A stretch of DNA of 64,000 bases. Origin: Temnothorax longispinosus (taxonomy: Eukaryota > Arthropoda > Insecta > Hymenoptera > Formicidae). Of the stretch, positions 48,712 through 61,133 are shown one piece after another. The stretch lies in NCBI RefSeq assembly GCF_030848805.1, contig NC_092360.1, forward strand, positions 806,001 through 870,000, in the 5' to 3' direction. Numbering within the stretch: position 1 is the stretch's first letter; the number at the start of each line of letters is the position of its first letter. The notes below the pieces were generated by a model. It saw only the letters and a program-made list of their open reading frames with translations. It had not been told where the DNA came from and made no database searches. A program made the position numbers and the translations under genes.

Positions 48712-48758
48712 GGTTGGCAAATAAGTTCGTTCGGACCGAACGAACTTATTTGCCAACC
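48712..48758. mobile_element. fused pair of mariner-type terminal repeats (perfect palindrome)
   Basis: A 47-bp palindrome: arm GGTTGGCAAATAAGTTCGTT plus CGG (23 bp), one central A, then the exact complement. GGTTGGCAAATAAGT is the typical end of mariner-family transposons, and TA sits outside both ends (TATTG on the left, CCTA on the right). It looks like a mariner element reduced to its two ends. Confidence 0.8.
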
Positions 48759-51700
48759 TATTATAATGTATTATTAAATTAAAATTAAGATAAAGTAATG
48801 TTAAGTAATTCGTTACAATTAAAACAAATCGAATTATCAAAAATTATTAAGTTAAAAATATGTCACAATTAGAAAAATTATTCTGCTACATTCGCCAGTG
48901 AATGTTAATTAGGCTCACGATGAAGCGATCTCTCCCTCTTTCTCTTTCTCTCGCGATTCCGCCCTTTTTTCCTCGTGGCCTTGCAGCTGCACCGGTTGCA
49001 TCGGCCTGGTGCAGCATGGGGAGAAACGCATCCTTTGTGCGCGCTCGAGTAGCCCGAGGAGCTAGGAGGCGACACAAAGAGAACCCGAATCGAAATCGAA
49101 ACGCGACGACAGAACGAAATCGAGCGTAATGGCGGGAGTGAGTTCACTCTCCTCCCCGTCAATCCCTTTCGTGATTTGACGCTAACAATCGCGGCACAAG
49201 TCAGCAGTTATTAATGATCGAGAAACGAGCTAGTCGGCCGTGCGAGTGAAAGCGAGTCCTCGCGATCGCGATCGACCTCGAAGGAGATCGATCTCAGACA
49301 TTTTCGAGTATTGTGCTCTGGGACCTCGCCAGAGAGTCGGGCTCATTATCAACAGACGACGGTCGAAAGAGTACAACTGCGACTATTTTTCATTGGCGGG
49401 GGTCATTTCAGTGACGGGGAGGGCGTATGCGGCACTGTCACAAAACGGCGACTTTATAATATGGTTTGTAGAAAAGAGGCGTTCCTGCGCTCGATAACGT
49501 TGCAGATTCGAGACCTTGCCAATCGCGATGGTAAAGGCTTGATTACTGTAATTAGGGTGCCTGGGTTGATAACAACTCAATAATTAATGGCTGTCGCTGA
49601 TATTAATTATAATATAATATAATATTGTTTATAATATTGCCTATATTAGAAGCATAGGATGATTATTATTAGAACGTTATTGTATTTTAATGTAATTTAA
49701 TGTTAATATTGAGCATACAATGAAATTACAGGATAAAGAATATAATTAAATGGTTCTAAAGTAACGTTATGGTTATCCCGAAATATATACGCTAAAATTT
49801 AATTAGTCTCTCAGTATCATGTTAGAAAAGTAAAAACTTGATTTAAGAAATAAATATTGATTTTTAATTAAAATTCTAATTTTAAAATAAATACCACCAA
49901 ATTTTTATTTGCGTCGTTTCAATGTACAAATAATTGGAACATATTGGGCGAAATAATCGCGAAAACTTGTCAATATCAATTACACGCATGCATCTGGCAT
50001 AGACACGCCCAGGAAGGAGTTTTGCCAAAAGTTATGCGATCTATGTCCTTGTTTTATTCGTGCGTTTCTATTTCAGGTATTATATCCTGCACGCGGGGAG
50101 ACTCATTAGTCCGCTATCGACGGCCGAAAGGGGTGCAACTGCGATTTTTCATCGCACGGCACGGCTGGTCATTAACGAGACGAAACCATAACAATGGCAG
50201 CCGCCAAGCCGCGGATATTTATGAATTGATACGACGTGGTGCTTATCGCGAGGGTCAGATAAATCACGTAGATGGGGGTCGGCGTAATTGTTACGAGCGA
50301 AATGCGCACCGTTTGGGGTCTCGTTTCGCGACAAATGACTTGTTGCGAAATCGACGCGCGCGCGGAACGAATACTCGTAGATCGATTTAGAAGCTTGAAC
50401 TCGTAACACAGTTTCTCTTGGACCGCGCTACGTTACGTTTTAATGCGTTTAAGAATAGGTGTACATATACTTTTGAAACTTCTCTTTATATGTAACTTTT
50501 CATAATTATGCGAACTGAAAACTATACGTATATTTTGTACTTCTCGTATTTATTATATCGTGAAAAGTAGTCTATGCGCCTGAGCCATTTCCTTGTAGTT
50601 ATAATATCATGTATTTATATCAGTTATTAAATTTTCTTTAATTTTATATAAGATTTTAATCCTAATTCTCTAATAAAATTATGCATCGTTATAATTAATG
50701 AACTGTTATTGTTAATAGAGTAAGTAAAATGTACTGATGTAACGAACTAATGAACTTAAAGTCTATTAATTATGATCTATATCATATATATGTGTTTTGT
50801 CCATATATGTTCAATAAATCCTATTAAATTTTCAACAAAAAAATATATTTAATTACGTTTCTAAAAATGATAATTTTGCAAAGTAAAGCATATGGACATT
50901 CGGAAGTTGACAATATGAGTATAATTCTCGTAAGGTCGGTCTCTTGAATTCCGTGACGCAATCGCAAGTAATAAACCGCTAGTGCTGATTAATTTTTCGG
51001 TTAGAGAACTTTATCGAGAGCAATTCTCTCGGCAATTGAATGACTCGCTCGTCGCAATGCGATAACGATAACGCGTTTTGAATTGACACCCATCGTTGTA
51101 ACACGAGTTCATCGCAAACGTCATGTGCAGATAGCGGATGTAATCTGGACTGAAGAGTAACCTGCTTGTGTCCAGTTTTCCACAAATGCGTTCTCTTTTT
51201 AAGAAAAATCCGAGATCAGAATTCCTTTGCAATTAATTTTAATTATTAATTACAAATAATTCTTGGAAATATAAATGGAAATATTATTAAAATATCTTAT
51301 AAAACTTTTAAAAGACAAAAAGCAACAAAAAAAGCAGCAAAAGTCTAAGCAGTTATTTTATTATAATATTTTCAGATTTTGTGTGTATAAATTTTTTATT
51401 AAATTTATATATCTCTTATTTTTTACATGTCAAGTTTCAATATCTTGGAAAATATATCTTTCTTTTATAGAATGTCTTACTCTTTTTCGCCTGTTCTTTC
51501 GGAAGTTCATTCTATCGCAAGTCGCGATTTCACACGTCGCGTCCGCGTCGATGCGAATGCATCGCGATGCATCGCGTTGCTTACGGCATTATTGTCACTC
51601 GATAAGGCTGGCCATTGTAAATGATCATTCGTGTGTACGTATCATGTCTATACATCAACGCAGTCCGTCTACCAACCATTGGATGTACGCCCATAGATAA

Positions 51701-54700
51701 GATCGCGATGCTAGGCTCGCTGGTTGGCCGTGTGAGGAAGCAGTCGCGAATTTACGATCCCGTTGCTCCTTCTCGCCACTACTGTCCGTAAGCTCGCCGA
51801 ACAATTGTCTCGTATGATTCCGGAGAAAGAATAGCGTTTTCAAAAAGTGGAGCGTTAAGATAACTGTACACAACCCGTTCAGATTGTGGGCTATGGCGGT
51901 GAAGGAAACACTGATCTTTAATCGTTGACAAAATATATAATATATTTAGAGAATATAGCAGAACAAATTTAATCACATTCATAAGTCATTATGGCAAAAT
52001 TCAATAATCCCATGAATCAAGAAATAATATATATAATTCACATTGTAATAGTCCGTTCAATGAAGAGAACATAATCATTAGTTAAACGTATAATCTCCGT
52101 TTGAAACTTGGAACGTAAAATAATAATATTTCACAAGGTAATTATAAATAAAGAATCACTATGATATGATAGCTTTGAATATATCTTTAAATTATTTAAT
52201 CACTGAAAAGACTATTAGACATGACAAGAAACTGATATTATAATTAATCATGAACCAAAATAATCTTATATATAAATTTTTATAAGTGAATAATACGTTA
52301 AATAATAACCGTTATTAAACACATTAATTCACAACGATTCGTGAAAAACGCAACGAAGACTTTAAGTATTTCACATGAATCAACATATTATGTGTCACAC
52401 CGTTGAATATAATTTCTGAATAAATGAACGTTAACTTTATGGCGAATCTTGTTCAAAAACAATTGAGGCAATATACATCTTATCTTAAACATTTTATGCA
52501 TTCGTTCGTATTGATTAAACAAATGAATCACTTCGCAATATGTATCGAGAAATATGTGACATTAACTATCACCCAAAATAGAATTAAACGTGTCGTAAGC
52601 TTACATAATTTACTTTACTTGGCCAGAATGAAATAGTAAGAATGAACAGTCAAAAAAATGGTTGCAACCCGTAAACAAATATCTTGAGTACTCAAGTGAA
52701 AAGAACGATTATCGTTCCCGTCGATAAAATGCTTCGCTTAGTGCTGAAGCCTTTTCTATGTCCTTTACTGAACGGTAGATCTCTCGAGATTTCTGGAATC
52801 AATGATCGTAACCGATACTGTTTATGAGGATCAATGATTCTTATTCAGAAATCTAAGAGTTACCTGTATTCTGATGTCTACCGTATTTGAATACACTTCC
52901 AGAAAAGATCCGAACAGACTATGTCCATAATAGTCGCTCCCTTGGTCTCTACACAATGTGTCGTCATCATCAAGAAACGGAGTAATGGCGTTGATCTCTC
53001 ATACGTCTGAGAATGATATCGAGCCCTGATCCTGCCGTGTGCCAATTACAGTCCCTCAGATCCTCTCGTACTTCTCATTACAGTCCCTCGGATCCTCTCG
53101 TACTTCTTATTCGCTTATATAAGTATCACAACTTGTAGATAGAATGACTCGCATTCAATATAATACCGAATTCAGATTATACGACAGAAAGTCAGAAACA
53201 TGTCTTCACTTATTGACAAACAAGAAACGAATAACGCCGGTTGCCCGGGCCGCAAGCTTGTGCATGCACGCGCGCTTTCTTCTTCACGCGGCAATTACAT
53301 GAATTGAATATCGATACGTCGCGCCTCTAGCGCTTTACGCTATACAATTTTTCTAGGGAACTAGATTCGCCAACTGAAGTGAGTTTACAAAATCGCTAGT
53401 AAGTACTTTCTATGAAATGTCATAGATGGCAATATTCACCTTTCTCTCCCCAATATCTCATCGCGCTTTCAAACAATAACAAAGAAATATTACGAAATAG
53501 TTACTAATAGTACTTATTATTTTCTATTCCTGTTGCATCAGTTGGTATTATTATAAAACTTGTATTATTTTATATGGATAAAAATAATTAAATCTCGTAA
53601 ATTGCAAGGTGTATGTTTTATATACAGACATTATGTAAAATATAGTATTTTAAAAGAGTCAATTTTTTCATTACAACCCTCTCATTCTGCGTGATTAATA
53701 TGCTCGAGCGACACATGTCTTGTCGATGGCCCGGCCCTCGAAACATGCCTCGATTTAACACACGCGCGAGTAACGAGACGAGAACGTTCCGCCTCGTCAT
53801 TGACGCTTATTGCGAGTATCCACACCTCACGAGAGGTCTTTCGCGTGTCGTATCTCGCAGCACCCGTCTTACCCGACGGGACGTTACGCGTATTCTTTTG
53901 ATGCGCCACTCACACGTGTTCTTGCCCGATAAACGTAACGTTCGTCCTTTGTCGCGCGACGCAGCCGGATTGACGGTCGAGATTTTCCGGTTGATCGCAA
54001 GATTGCGTGTCGGATGAGAGAGCGGCGTCGAGATGCCTTATCGTTATCTCTATGCGCTCGAGTTTATTATAGGCGCGAGATGATTAGCACCTTACAATGC
54101 ACCTGCGGCATATCGACACGTCAGTGGTTGATCATTTGGCTGGTTAGGGTTAGATAACGAACGGCGCATCCTCGAGCTGCTATTGAGAGCTACTTACTGC
54201 GAGGGAACAATCTCTACAATAATCTGTTCTAATTGAGAAACGAAGTTCGCCAAATTTAATTCATCGCTCTTACAGATAATTGAATTCGTCTTGTCATACT
54301 TTCATAAAAAAAGATTAAGATCTCAGGAGTAGAAAAATTTCGTAAGTATTAATTATTATCAGATTATTATTCTTTTACAAAAGGATTTGGACGTGAATCT
54401 CATTATTATCTTAGATAAATAAATGGATAGATAATGTATTCTTAATTTTAATTGCAATAGAAAATTGTTTTAAAATATGTGATAATTTGTAATCCGTACA
54501 AATATAGAAAACGGGCTAACTAAAAACCAGGCGAGGTAAATAATGCGCAAAAGTTTTATTTTTATTTCTATTTTACATATCTTCCAATCTTGACTGCGCG
54601 CCGACTAAATTTGTCAGACTTGAAACACAGCTCCGGTTGGAGTAGTAAAATCCCCCCCTACACCTAATTAAATCGATTCGATTTAATTTTTGATGCTATA

Positions 54701-54726
54701 TGCATCTAAATAACTGTAAAGAAATC
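48759..54726. other. non-coding DNA
   Basis: CpG-rich patches at 48900-49560 and 53690-54060, otherwise AT-rich. Holds a diverged repeat pair (49339-49408 and 50097-50173), a 14-bp palindrome TGCATCGCGATGCA at 51558-51571, and a 32-bp tandem duplication at 53045-53108. No gene supported. Confidence 0.5.
53045..53108. repeat. 32-bp tandem duplication
   Basis: Two adjacent copies beginning attacagtccctcagatcct, 30 of 32 identical. Confidence 0.95.
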
Positions 54727-54835
54727 ATTGCGAAAAATATTACCTCAGCCAGGGTTCGAACCTGGAACTTCCTTCATTCCGTGAAGGTGTCGTACCAATT
54801 CAACCACTGAGGCATGTGGTAATATTTATCGCAAT
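54727..54835. repeat. inverted repeat enclosing the tRNA-like sequence
   Basis: ATTGCGAAAAATATTACC (54727-54744) and GGTAATATTTATCGCAAT (54818-54835) are complementary at 17 of 18 positions, so the tRNA acceptor stem continues outward for about 16 more pairs after a 7-nt bulge on one side. Confidence 0.9.
54741..54813 (-). tRNA. tRNA-like gene, anticodon GGA by position, atypical
   Basis: Complete class I cloverleaf of 73 nt. Acceptor stem GCCTCAG pairs with CTGAGGT (7 bp, one G-U) and the discriminator is A. D stem GTTG/CGAC has a loop AATTGGTA. Anticodon stem CCTTC/GAAGG has loop ACGGAAT. Variable loop is 5 nt, and T stem CCAGG/CCTGG has loop TTCGAAC. A box TGGTTGAATTGG and B box GGTTCGAACCC are intact. 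Oddities: position 33 is C rather than the near-universal U, and GGA would mean serine although tRNA-Ser has a long variable arm. So it may be a tRNA-derived element or pseudogene rather than a translating tRNA, despite perfect stems. Confidence 0.5.
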
Positions 54836-57054
54836 AACTTATTATTAGTTGTAATATTATACGCGTACTTTCAGCCAGCGTAATTAACATTTTTTTTGAT
54901 AATTTGTAATATCGATAAAACTAATTATGGCATTCGAGTCATTTAAAGTTCAAATAGAAGAATCTTGATATTCTCCAGGGGAACGTCTCGGACCGCTTCC
55001 ATGTTCCGCTCGTCGCTTGGCTCTCGACCAAGAATTTCTCTTGAATAGATGAGATAGCTATTCGGAGGACAATGCACCTCACCCAGAAACACTCCGGCAA
55101 TGCACTCTCCAATTATTCTCTGAATTTCTATTAATGGATTGTCAAAAAATTCTGCTTTCACATCCATGCATGAAATAGAGGCACTAATATTTGATGATAA
55201 CAATAAAGAGAATTAAAAGATGCGAATTTTATACTATTATTTATATTAAATAAAATAAATATTATTCAAGATTCATATAACACAAAGAAAATAAAATTGA
55301 CCTTCATATTGCAACATAATCAAATAAATCAAGTTATGAGAGAACTGAATATTTTTATATAAAGAATTTCTCAGCTTAATTATTAATTTAGATAAACTTC
55401 GATACGTAGGAACAAGATTTTTTGTTGTGTATCTAGATTTAAAAAACTCGTCTCAACGTTTCTGACATCGATTATATACAGAAGATCAGTGCGTCGTCCG
55501 CTATAAAGAGACGTATCAATCGACGTTAACATAAACATTTGTCGCGGCAGCACGTGCATAGCACGTTTCTTCATTCTCGCTCACGCGAGCGTAACTTTCA
55601 CACGAGGAGGCACTCGCTCGGTTTCTCAGAGCCATCAGGGACTACTCTCGGTCCTACGAAGCCAGACGCATCCAAAGCATCAGACGCCGGATCGCCGCGG
55701 GGTGAGAGAACGAGACGAAACGAGGCTCCGTGACTAAATGCGCGGGGAGAGATAAGAGAGAGGGAGAGATGAAAAAAAAAGAATAAAAAGAAGCAGACAA
55801 CGTTGTATGGGGCCCTGGCTGTTTCGAAGCGGGACGTGCGTATCTTGTCGCGCGTAAGGGCCCTGCGGGCATAGCGGGTCTTCGTCGTAGGCTGAATGAC
55901 TACGGGGTCTTATGACGACGCGACGTAGAGCTGTATGCCAGTCGATTGGGTCCATCTCGCTCGAGACCGGTCGACTTGCGCAGTAGAAAGCTCCATTGCA
56001 CGACTTTGACATTTACATATACTTATCTTGCATATAGAAATAATTGTGAGAATTTCATCAAAAGAATAAAAAATTCGATAATTTAGTGAGGTTCAAGAAA
56101 TTTTCCAAGAATATCAACATGTTTTTAAATATTTAACATGGAATGTTCAATTAAGCTCTTGATAATCTATCTAGATTTAATTTTTAAATCTTGACTTTGA
56201 ATTTGAAAGTTCGAAAATGGTTAAGAAATCTATGATTGAAATTATAATTGCAGACCTCCTCCAAAACTTTTACGAAGAAATCAAAGTGTGATTTGGGCTT
56301 AAGTCGATCGTGCGGACGAAAGGGTTGGCGAGATATCTATAGGTAGTCCAGTGCTACTAACCAGCACGATTCATGAGATTCACACGCCATTAACTCTAGG
56401 ACGATTGGCAGCCCGGATTAAAAAAAGAGCATGCCAGTAAATGTAGGGTTGGCACTTTTAATTTATCGCTTTATTATGTACTACCTCGCGGGGGACTCAC
56501 AATGCTCCGGTCATTAGCATCCATAAATACAATGTAATATCATTATGCGTGATTTAGCACACCGGCGCAGAATCCAGTTCATGAAGATTCGCGCGGTCGT
56601 GCGCGCGACCTCGTATGCAAATCTGATCACTCGCGGATGGTATTAAAGATCGTCGGCAATGCATTTACGAGTACCTATCGTTTAGAGTGAACTTTCTGCG
56701 ATCACGAATAAATGTCAGCGATCTTTATACATCGCACCTTAATTGCAGTTAGGTTGCCCGGATTGGAACTCGTTCAATTAAATATTCTCCTCTTTTTACA
56801 CTATTTTACTTTTGTTGACTCAAATAATCCTTAATTATCAATCGTATACAAATTATACAAAAATATATTTATTTAGCTTGTTTCACTTTTCTAATGTATT
56901 CTATGGCATTATGTAATATTTAACTATTTTATGAATTTTTTTTGCATTATTTGCACATTTCTTGTTTTTTCCATGTATAACAGAGCTGCATATACTTCAA
57001 TAGAATTGCATATCTTTTGTAGTATGAATAGAATATGTATTTGCGCTATTCAAA

Positions 57055-57056
<2 letters not shown>

Positions 57057-57097
<41 letters not shown>
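57057..57097. repeat. (TC)n microsatellite
   Basis: About 20 TC units. Confidence 0.97.
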
Positions 57098-57101
<4 letters not shown>

Positions 57102-57961
57102 CGGTCACCGCGATCAAATTTTCTCGGCTCGTTGACATCCACTTCCAAATGGATCCCATCAATCGCTTTGTGGATGCAACACGTTTCGATATACACCCTC
57201 TCATGTAGGTATCGGATCGAGGACCGATACTTTCACGCCCTGCACGAGTCCTTTCTCGCCCCCGCAATTTTTCATTGCGGCGACGTTTCATCGAAGAGCC
57301 ATCGCTCGATCGCCCGTTGAAAAACGGGGTGGTTTTAAGGGCGATTTTTTCATCTGTCCACCGCGGAATTATTTATAGGCGGAGGATGACCAAACACAAT
57401 TTACACCAGCGACTATACGCGTCGCAAAATGAGCGGCGCGGCTGCGGCGGTGTGGTCCATTGTGCGCGTCGCCGTAAACGTCGATTCTCGGTGTATTTCG
57501 TTTGTGCGCGTGTGTATATGTGAGTATGCGTGCGGTCTTGTTGCGTTTCTCCATGCAATGCGTATATATGCGACTCACAAGGACATAGTTGCACGAACAA
57601 TCCTGGTCTCCGATTGCCGATTCCCGAGGCGTGAAGAGCAAAATCGTGACGACGCGGATTCAGTCGCAAGCTGCTTGGGATGTTTTGTGATTCTCCCTGG
57701 TCGTCGCGTTTGAAATGTAATGTTGTGTTTGTTGTAACAAAATACACACGGTATCTCAATCCTACCGGACACGCTTCCAGTCGTAGGATAACAAATTCGA
57801 GAAGAATTCTGATTTTTGTTTCTTGAGTGAGAACTTTGTAAGAAACGGTCATTGGCGATTTTCTAATTTTTAGTGATAAATACCTTGATAATCATATTTC
57901 GATTGGTAAAGGTAGGAAGCTCTATTCATCATAAATTATCTATCATAAATTAATTGTGGTT

Positions 57962-58360
57962 TGTCACAACTTGCCCCGAGAAAATGTCACTTTTAGCCCC
58001 AACACCAAAACTAACCTCTTAAGATTAAATATTAAAACACAAATATTTGTAAAGCTAATAAAAGTAAGGTTTATTGTAAACAGAAGGAATTAGAGAGTAT
58101 ATACCACACATAGACATTTCTGCTTATTTAGATAACAAGTGCTAGACCAATAATACTATTAAAAAATGAAAATGTTACAAATCTGCGTTTTTTACGGCTG
58201 CTTGTCCGGGCTCCTCTCACAAGAATGCCAGCGCCACTAACTCGCGCGGTATGTCGGCCGACACTGGCGTGATCATTTATCTCTTTCTAACGTTACTATA
58301 GCGTTTCCAGTTTAGCTACCATTGGCACTGTAACAACCTACCTCTGTAACAACCAGCCCC
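57962..58360. repeat. element bounded by TGTNACAAC-type repeats
   Basis: Three copies of a 16-bp motif in one orientation: TGTCACAACTTGCCCC (57962-57977), TGTAACAACCTACCTC (58329-58344) and TGTAACAACCAGCCCC (58345-58360). The last two are in tandem. May mark an old transposable element whose type I cannot name. Confidence 0.5.
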
Positions 58361-60512
58361 AGTCTCCCCTAAAGGTAAAATCGAAGTTAAAACTAATTGC
58401 AAAATATAATAATGTTATGTAGAATTAATCTTACATATTTCACAAAGTGATGCAAAAAGTGCGAATTCTCACTTATAGATATATCGATTTAGCACATTCG
58501 AATTTATCACTTAATTTTTATTTTAACTGCACGTACACGAAACTGCGTGCGTCATAATCATATAGAGAAGTCACGCACAAACTTTTACACAAACGTTCTG
58601 TCTATAACTCCAACAAAGACGTGTTCATTCCGCATACGCCGCAGTGTGTTCGCGTTCGATATATCGCAGCTTCACCTGAATAAGGCGACGTATACACGTA
58701 ACGGGAAGAGAACGCCGAGAACGCATTGTAATTCGAACAAACGGATTCCTAAATATCGACGTTCGGGGCGCGAGCCCAAACCGCTTGTGGACCGCGTCCG
58801 CTATTGTTGGCGCGACCATAAATTCGCGCGTATATTCGCAACTAATCTCTCGCTCTCCAGGGAGTTGCACATTTGGGACACCACGGTGAGTATACATACC
58901 TACCTACACGGCGCTGCACATGACAGCGCATAAATTCGAAAGTCATTTGTCACGTGAAAGTCGAAACAAACACACATTTTCTCCCCCTATATTTATACTT
59001 TCCCGACGATGATCCCAGGGATAACGTTTTCCCTGAAAACGCCCGATACAAGTATGCACAGAATTGTATTTTGTACGCGGCAGTTATTTTTCGGAATCAT
59101 AAATTACGAAAAGCTTTTAATGGCGAATCTCTCAACAAATTTAAACGATGCGAAAAAATCATCAATAGCAAAATGCAAAAGATAATTGGATATTGGCGAT
59201 TATATAAATTATGCAAATATAAATTGATTTCCGTAGATATTTATATTATGAGAAAATTCTGTATGAGATAATAGATATAAAATTTTCTCTGGATATTCAT
59301 ACAGAGTTTAAAAATAACTAAAATACTTATGCTACTGGAAATGCGCGAGACAGGTCACGGAATGAGACAAATCGAGCGGCGAGCGCATTAAATTATACAG
59401 TCGTCATGAGTGAAATTGCGCCAAATCGATCTTACTGGCGGTCGCGTTCCTTAATAATCTGCATAGGAGAAGTGTCTGGGAAAGTCTGGCTTGGAAAGCA
59501 CTGGGATGTACGTTTTAGTCCCACTAAGCCAATGCACTCGTAAATATTCCATCGACCTGGTATGCCGATCAATCGCGAGTTCCTATAACCACAAGTGTTA
59601 CGCGGCGCTCATCGGATATTCCATAGAAACTTTGCAGCGCTTGTTACCGGATTGACTCGAATAACTTTGCCTTCCAGCACCGCACGCGACCCGTTGCACC
59701 TGCATAGTTTATCATGATATTATAGAAGGATCTATATTCGGTAACTTCAACGCATTAATTAATTCTTGGCGTTAAACAACGCGGTAAATAGCAATAAAAT
59801 TTTCTAAAATTGTTACGAAGCAATATTTCTACACAGCTTATATTTTTCGTATTTCGAAGATGTGGTGGAACTGTTACGCCAAACGAGTCGACTATTTTTT
59901 TCTTTCCCGAACAGGACCACCACCGATGTCCGACGGGTAGAATTCGATGTATTTTATGCGAGGCGCATACACACCGTGGACGGTATACAAATGAGTAAAA
60001 GGGCTTTCAAGGTGTCGGTACACAGACAGCACAAAATGGGCAGATGTCGCAGTTTTCTCCGCTCGAGTCCCTTCCGCTTTGGATAGCACGTCCGCACGTA
60101 TAATTTCCGTCTGAAGTCATTTCTGTTTTAATAATGCCGTTCCTTTTTGTCGTGTCGTAGCACCAACCAATAATATTCCCGCGTTTCGTCGTGCATGAAA
60201 TGAAACGTGAAAGAAAAGCTTGTACTCTGATGCGCTTTGCTTTAATTGAATCCCGACAATGGGCGACATTTACGTTGTCATGAATAAGTGTAATAAAAAT
60301 TAAACCGAGCTCTCGCGAATACAAATGCTCGTAAAGATGATAAAAGAGGCATGACTCTAATGTAATATTCTTCTACTGATGAAACTTTTTATTAATTTAA
60401 AACATTTTATTACTTATTAATGGTGAGAATTTATTTTAATAAATATTACGCTGTTGTAATTAGAAGACAATAATCGTAATAATAAAAAAATACATTATAT
60501 ATTTTCACAAAG

Positions 60513-60515
<3 letters not shown>

Positions 60516-60572
<57 letters not shown>
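60516..60572. repeat. (TG)n microsatellite
   Basis: About 28 uninterrupted TG units. Confidence 0.98.
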
Positions 60573-60574
<2 letters not shown>

Positions 60575-61088
60575 CAAGATATCGGTATAATAGCGTGAAA
60601 ATAGCCAGAAGCCATCACGATTATAATGCAAAACACACAAAACATATGTGTATATGACGAGTTTGCAATTGTTTAATATTAGTTGCATGCATCCCTATAT
60701 TAGATAAATTAGAGATAAAAAAATAAAAGTTTTACTATTACATCCTCTCAGCCTTTATCTTTTATAAGGGATATGTATATAATCTTGTCTTATGTAATCA
60801 CGAATGTAATCGTAGATGAATCGGATAGGAACATTAAGGACTTTTACAAAAAGACAGTGACAAATGATTGATGAGATTGTTAAACGCTCTGGCGGAGAGA
60901 TCGGATTTTCCATGATTTATTCAGATAAAAGCGTTGTATTAACACCGTGAACCGTCGAGCATGATTTCCCATGAATAATCGAGGACTTACGGAAGTCGGC
61001 AGCCAATTTTGAATAGGACGCTGATATCTAAGTTTATTCTTGCTATCAAATAGCAAGGATATTAATGAGAAATGTCGGCATCAAAGGG

Positions 61089-61091
<3 letters not shown>

Positions 61092-61131
<40 letters not shown>
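61092..61131. repeat. (GA)n microsatellite
   Basis: About 19 GA units. Confidence 0.97.

Positions 61132-61133
<2 letters not shown>

Noticed and set aside
53691..54017. 108-residue plus-strand frame
   Set aside because: CpG-rich patch with opposing open frame; Arg-rich translation without a domain.
55734..56012. Minus-strand frame beginning MSKSCNGAFYCASRP as an alternative raskol N-terminus
   Set aside because: Natural-looking start, but no good donor site before it runs into low-complexity sequence, and no match to known family N-termini.
60446..60688. Minus-strand frame with poly Thr-His
   Set aside because: Translation of the TG microsatellite.
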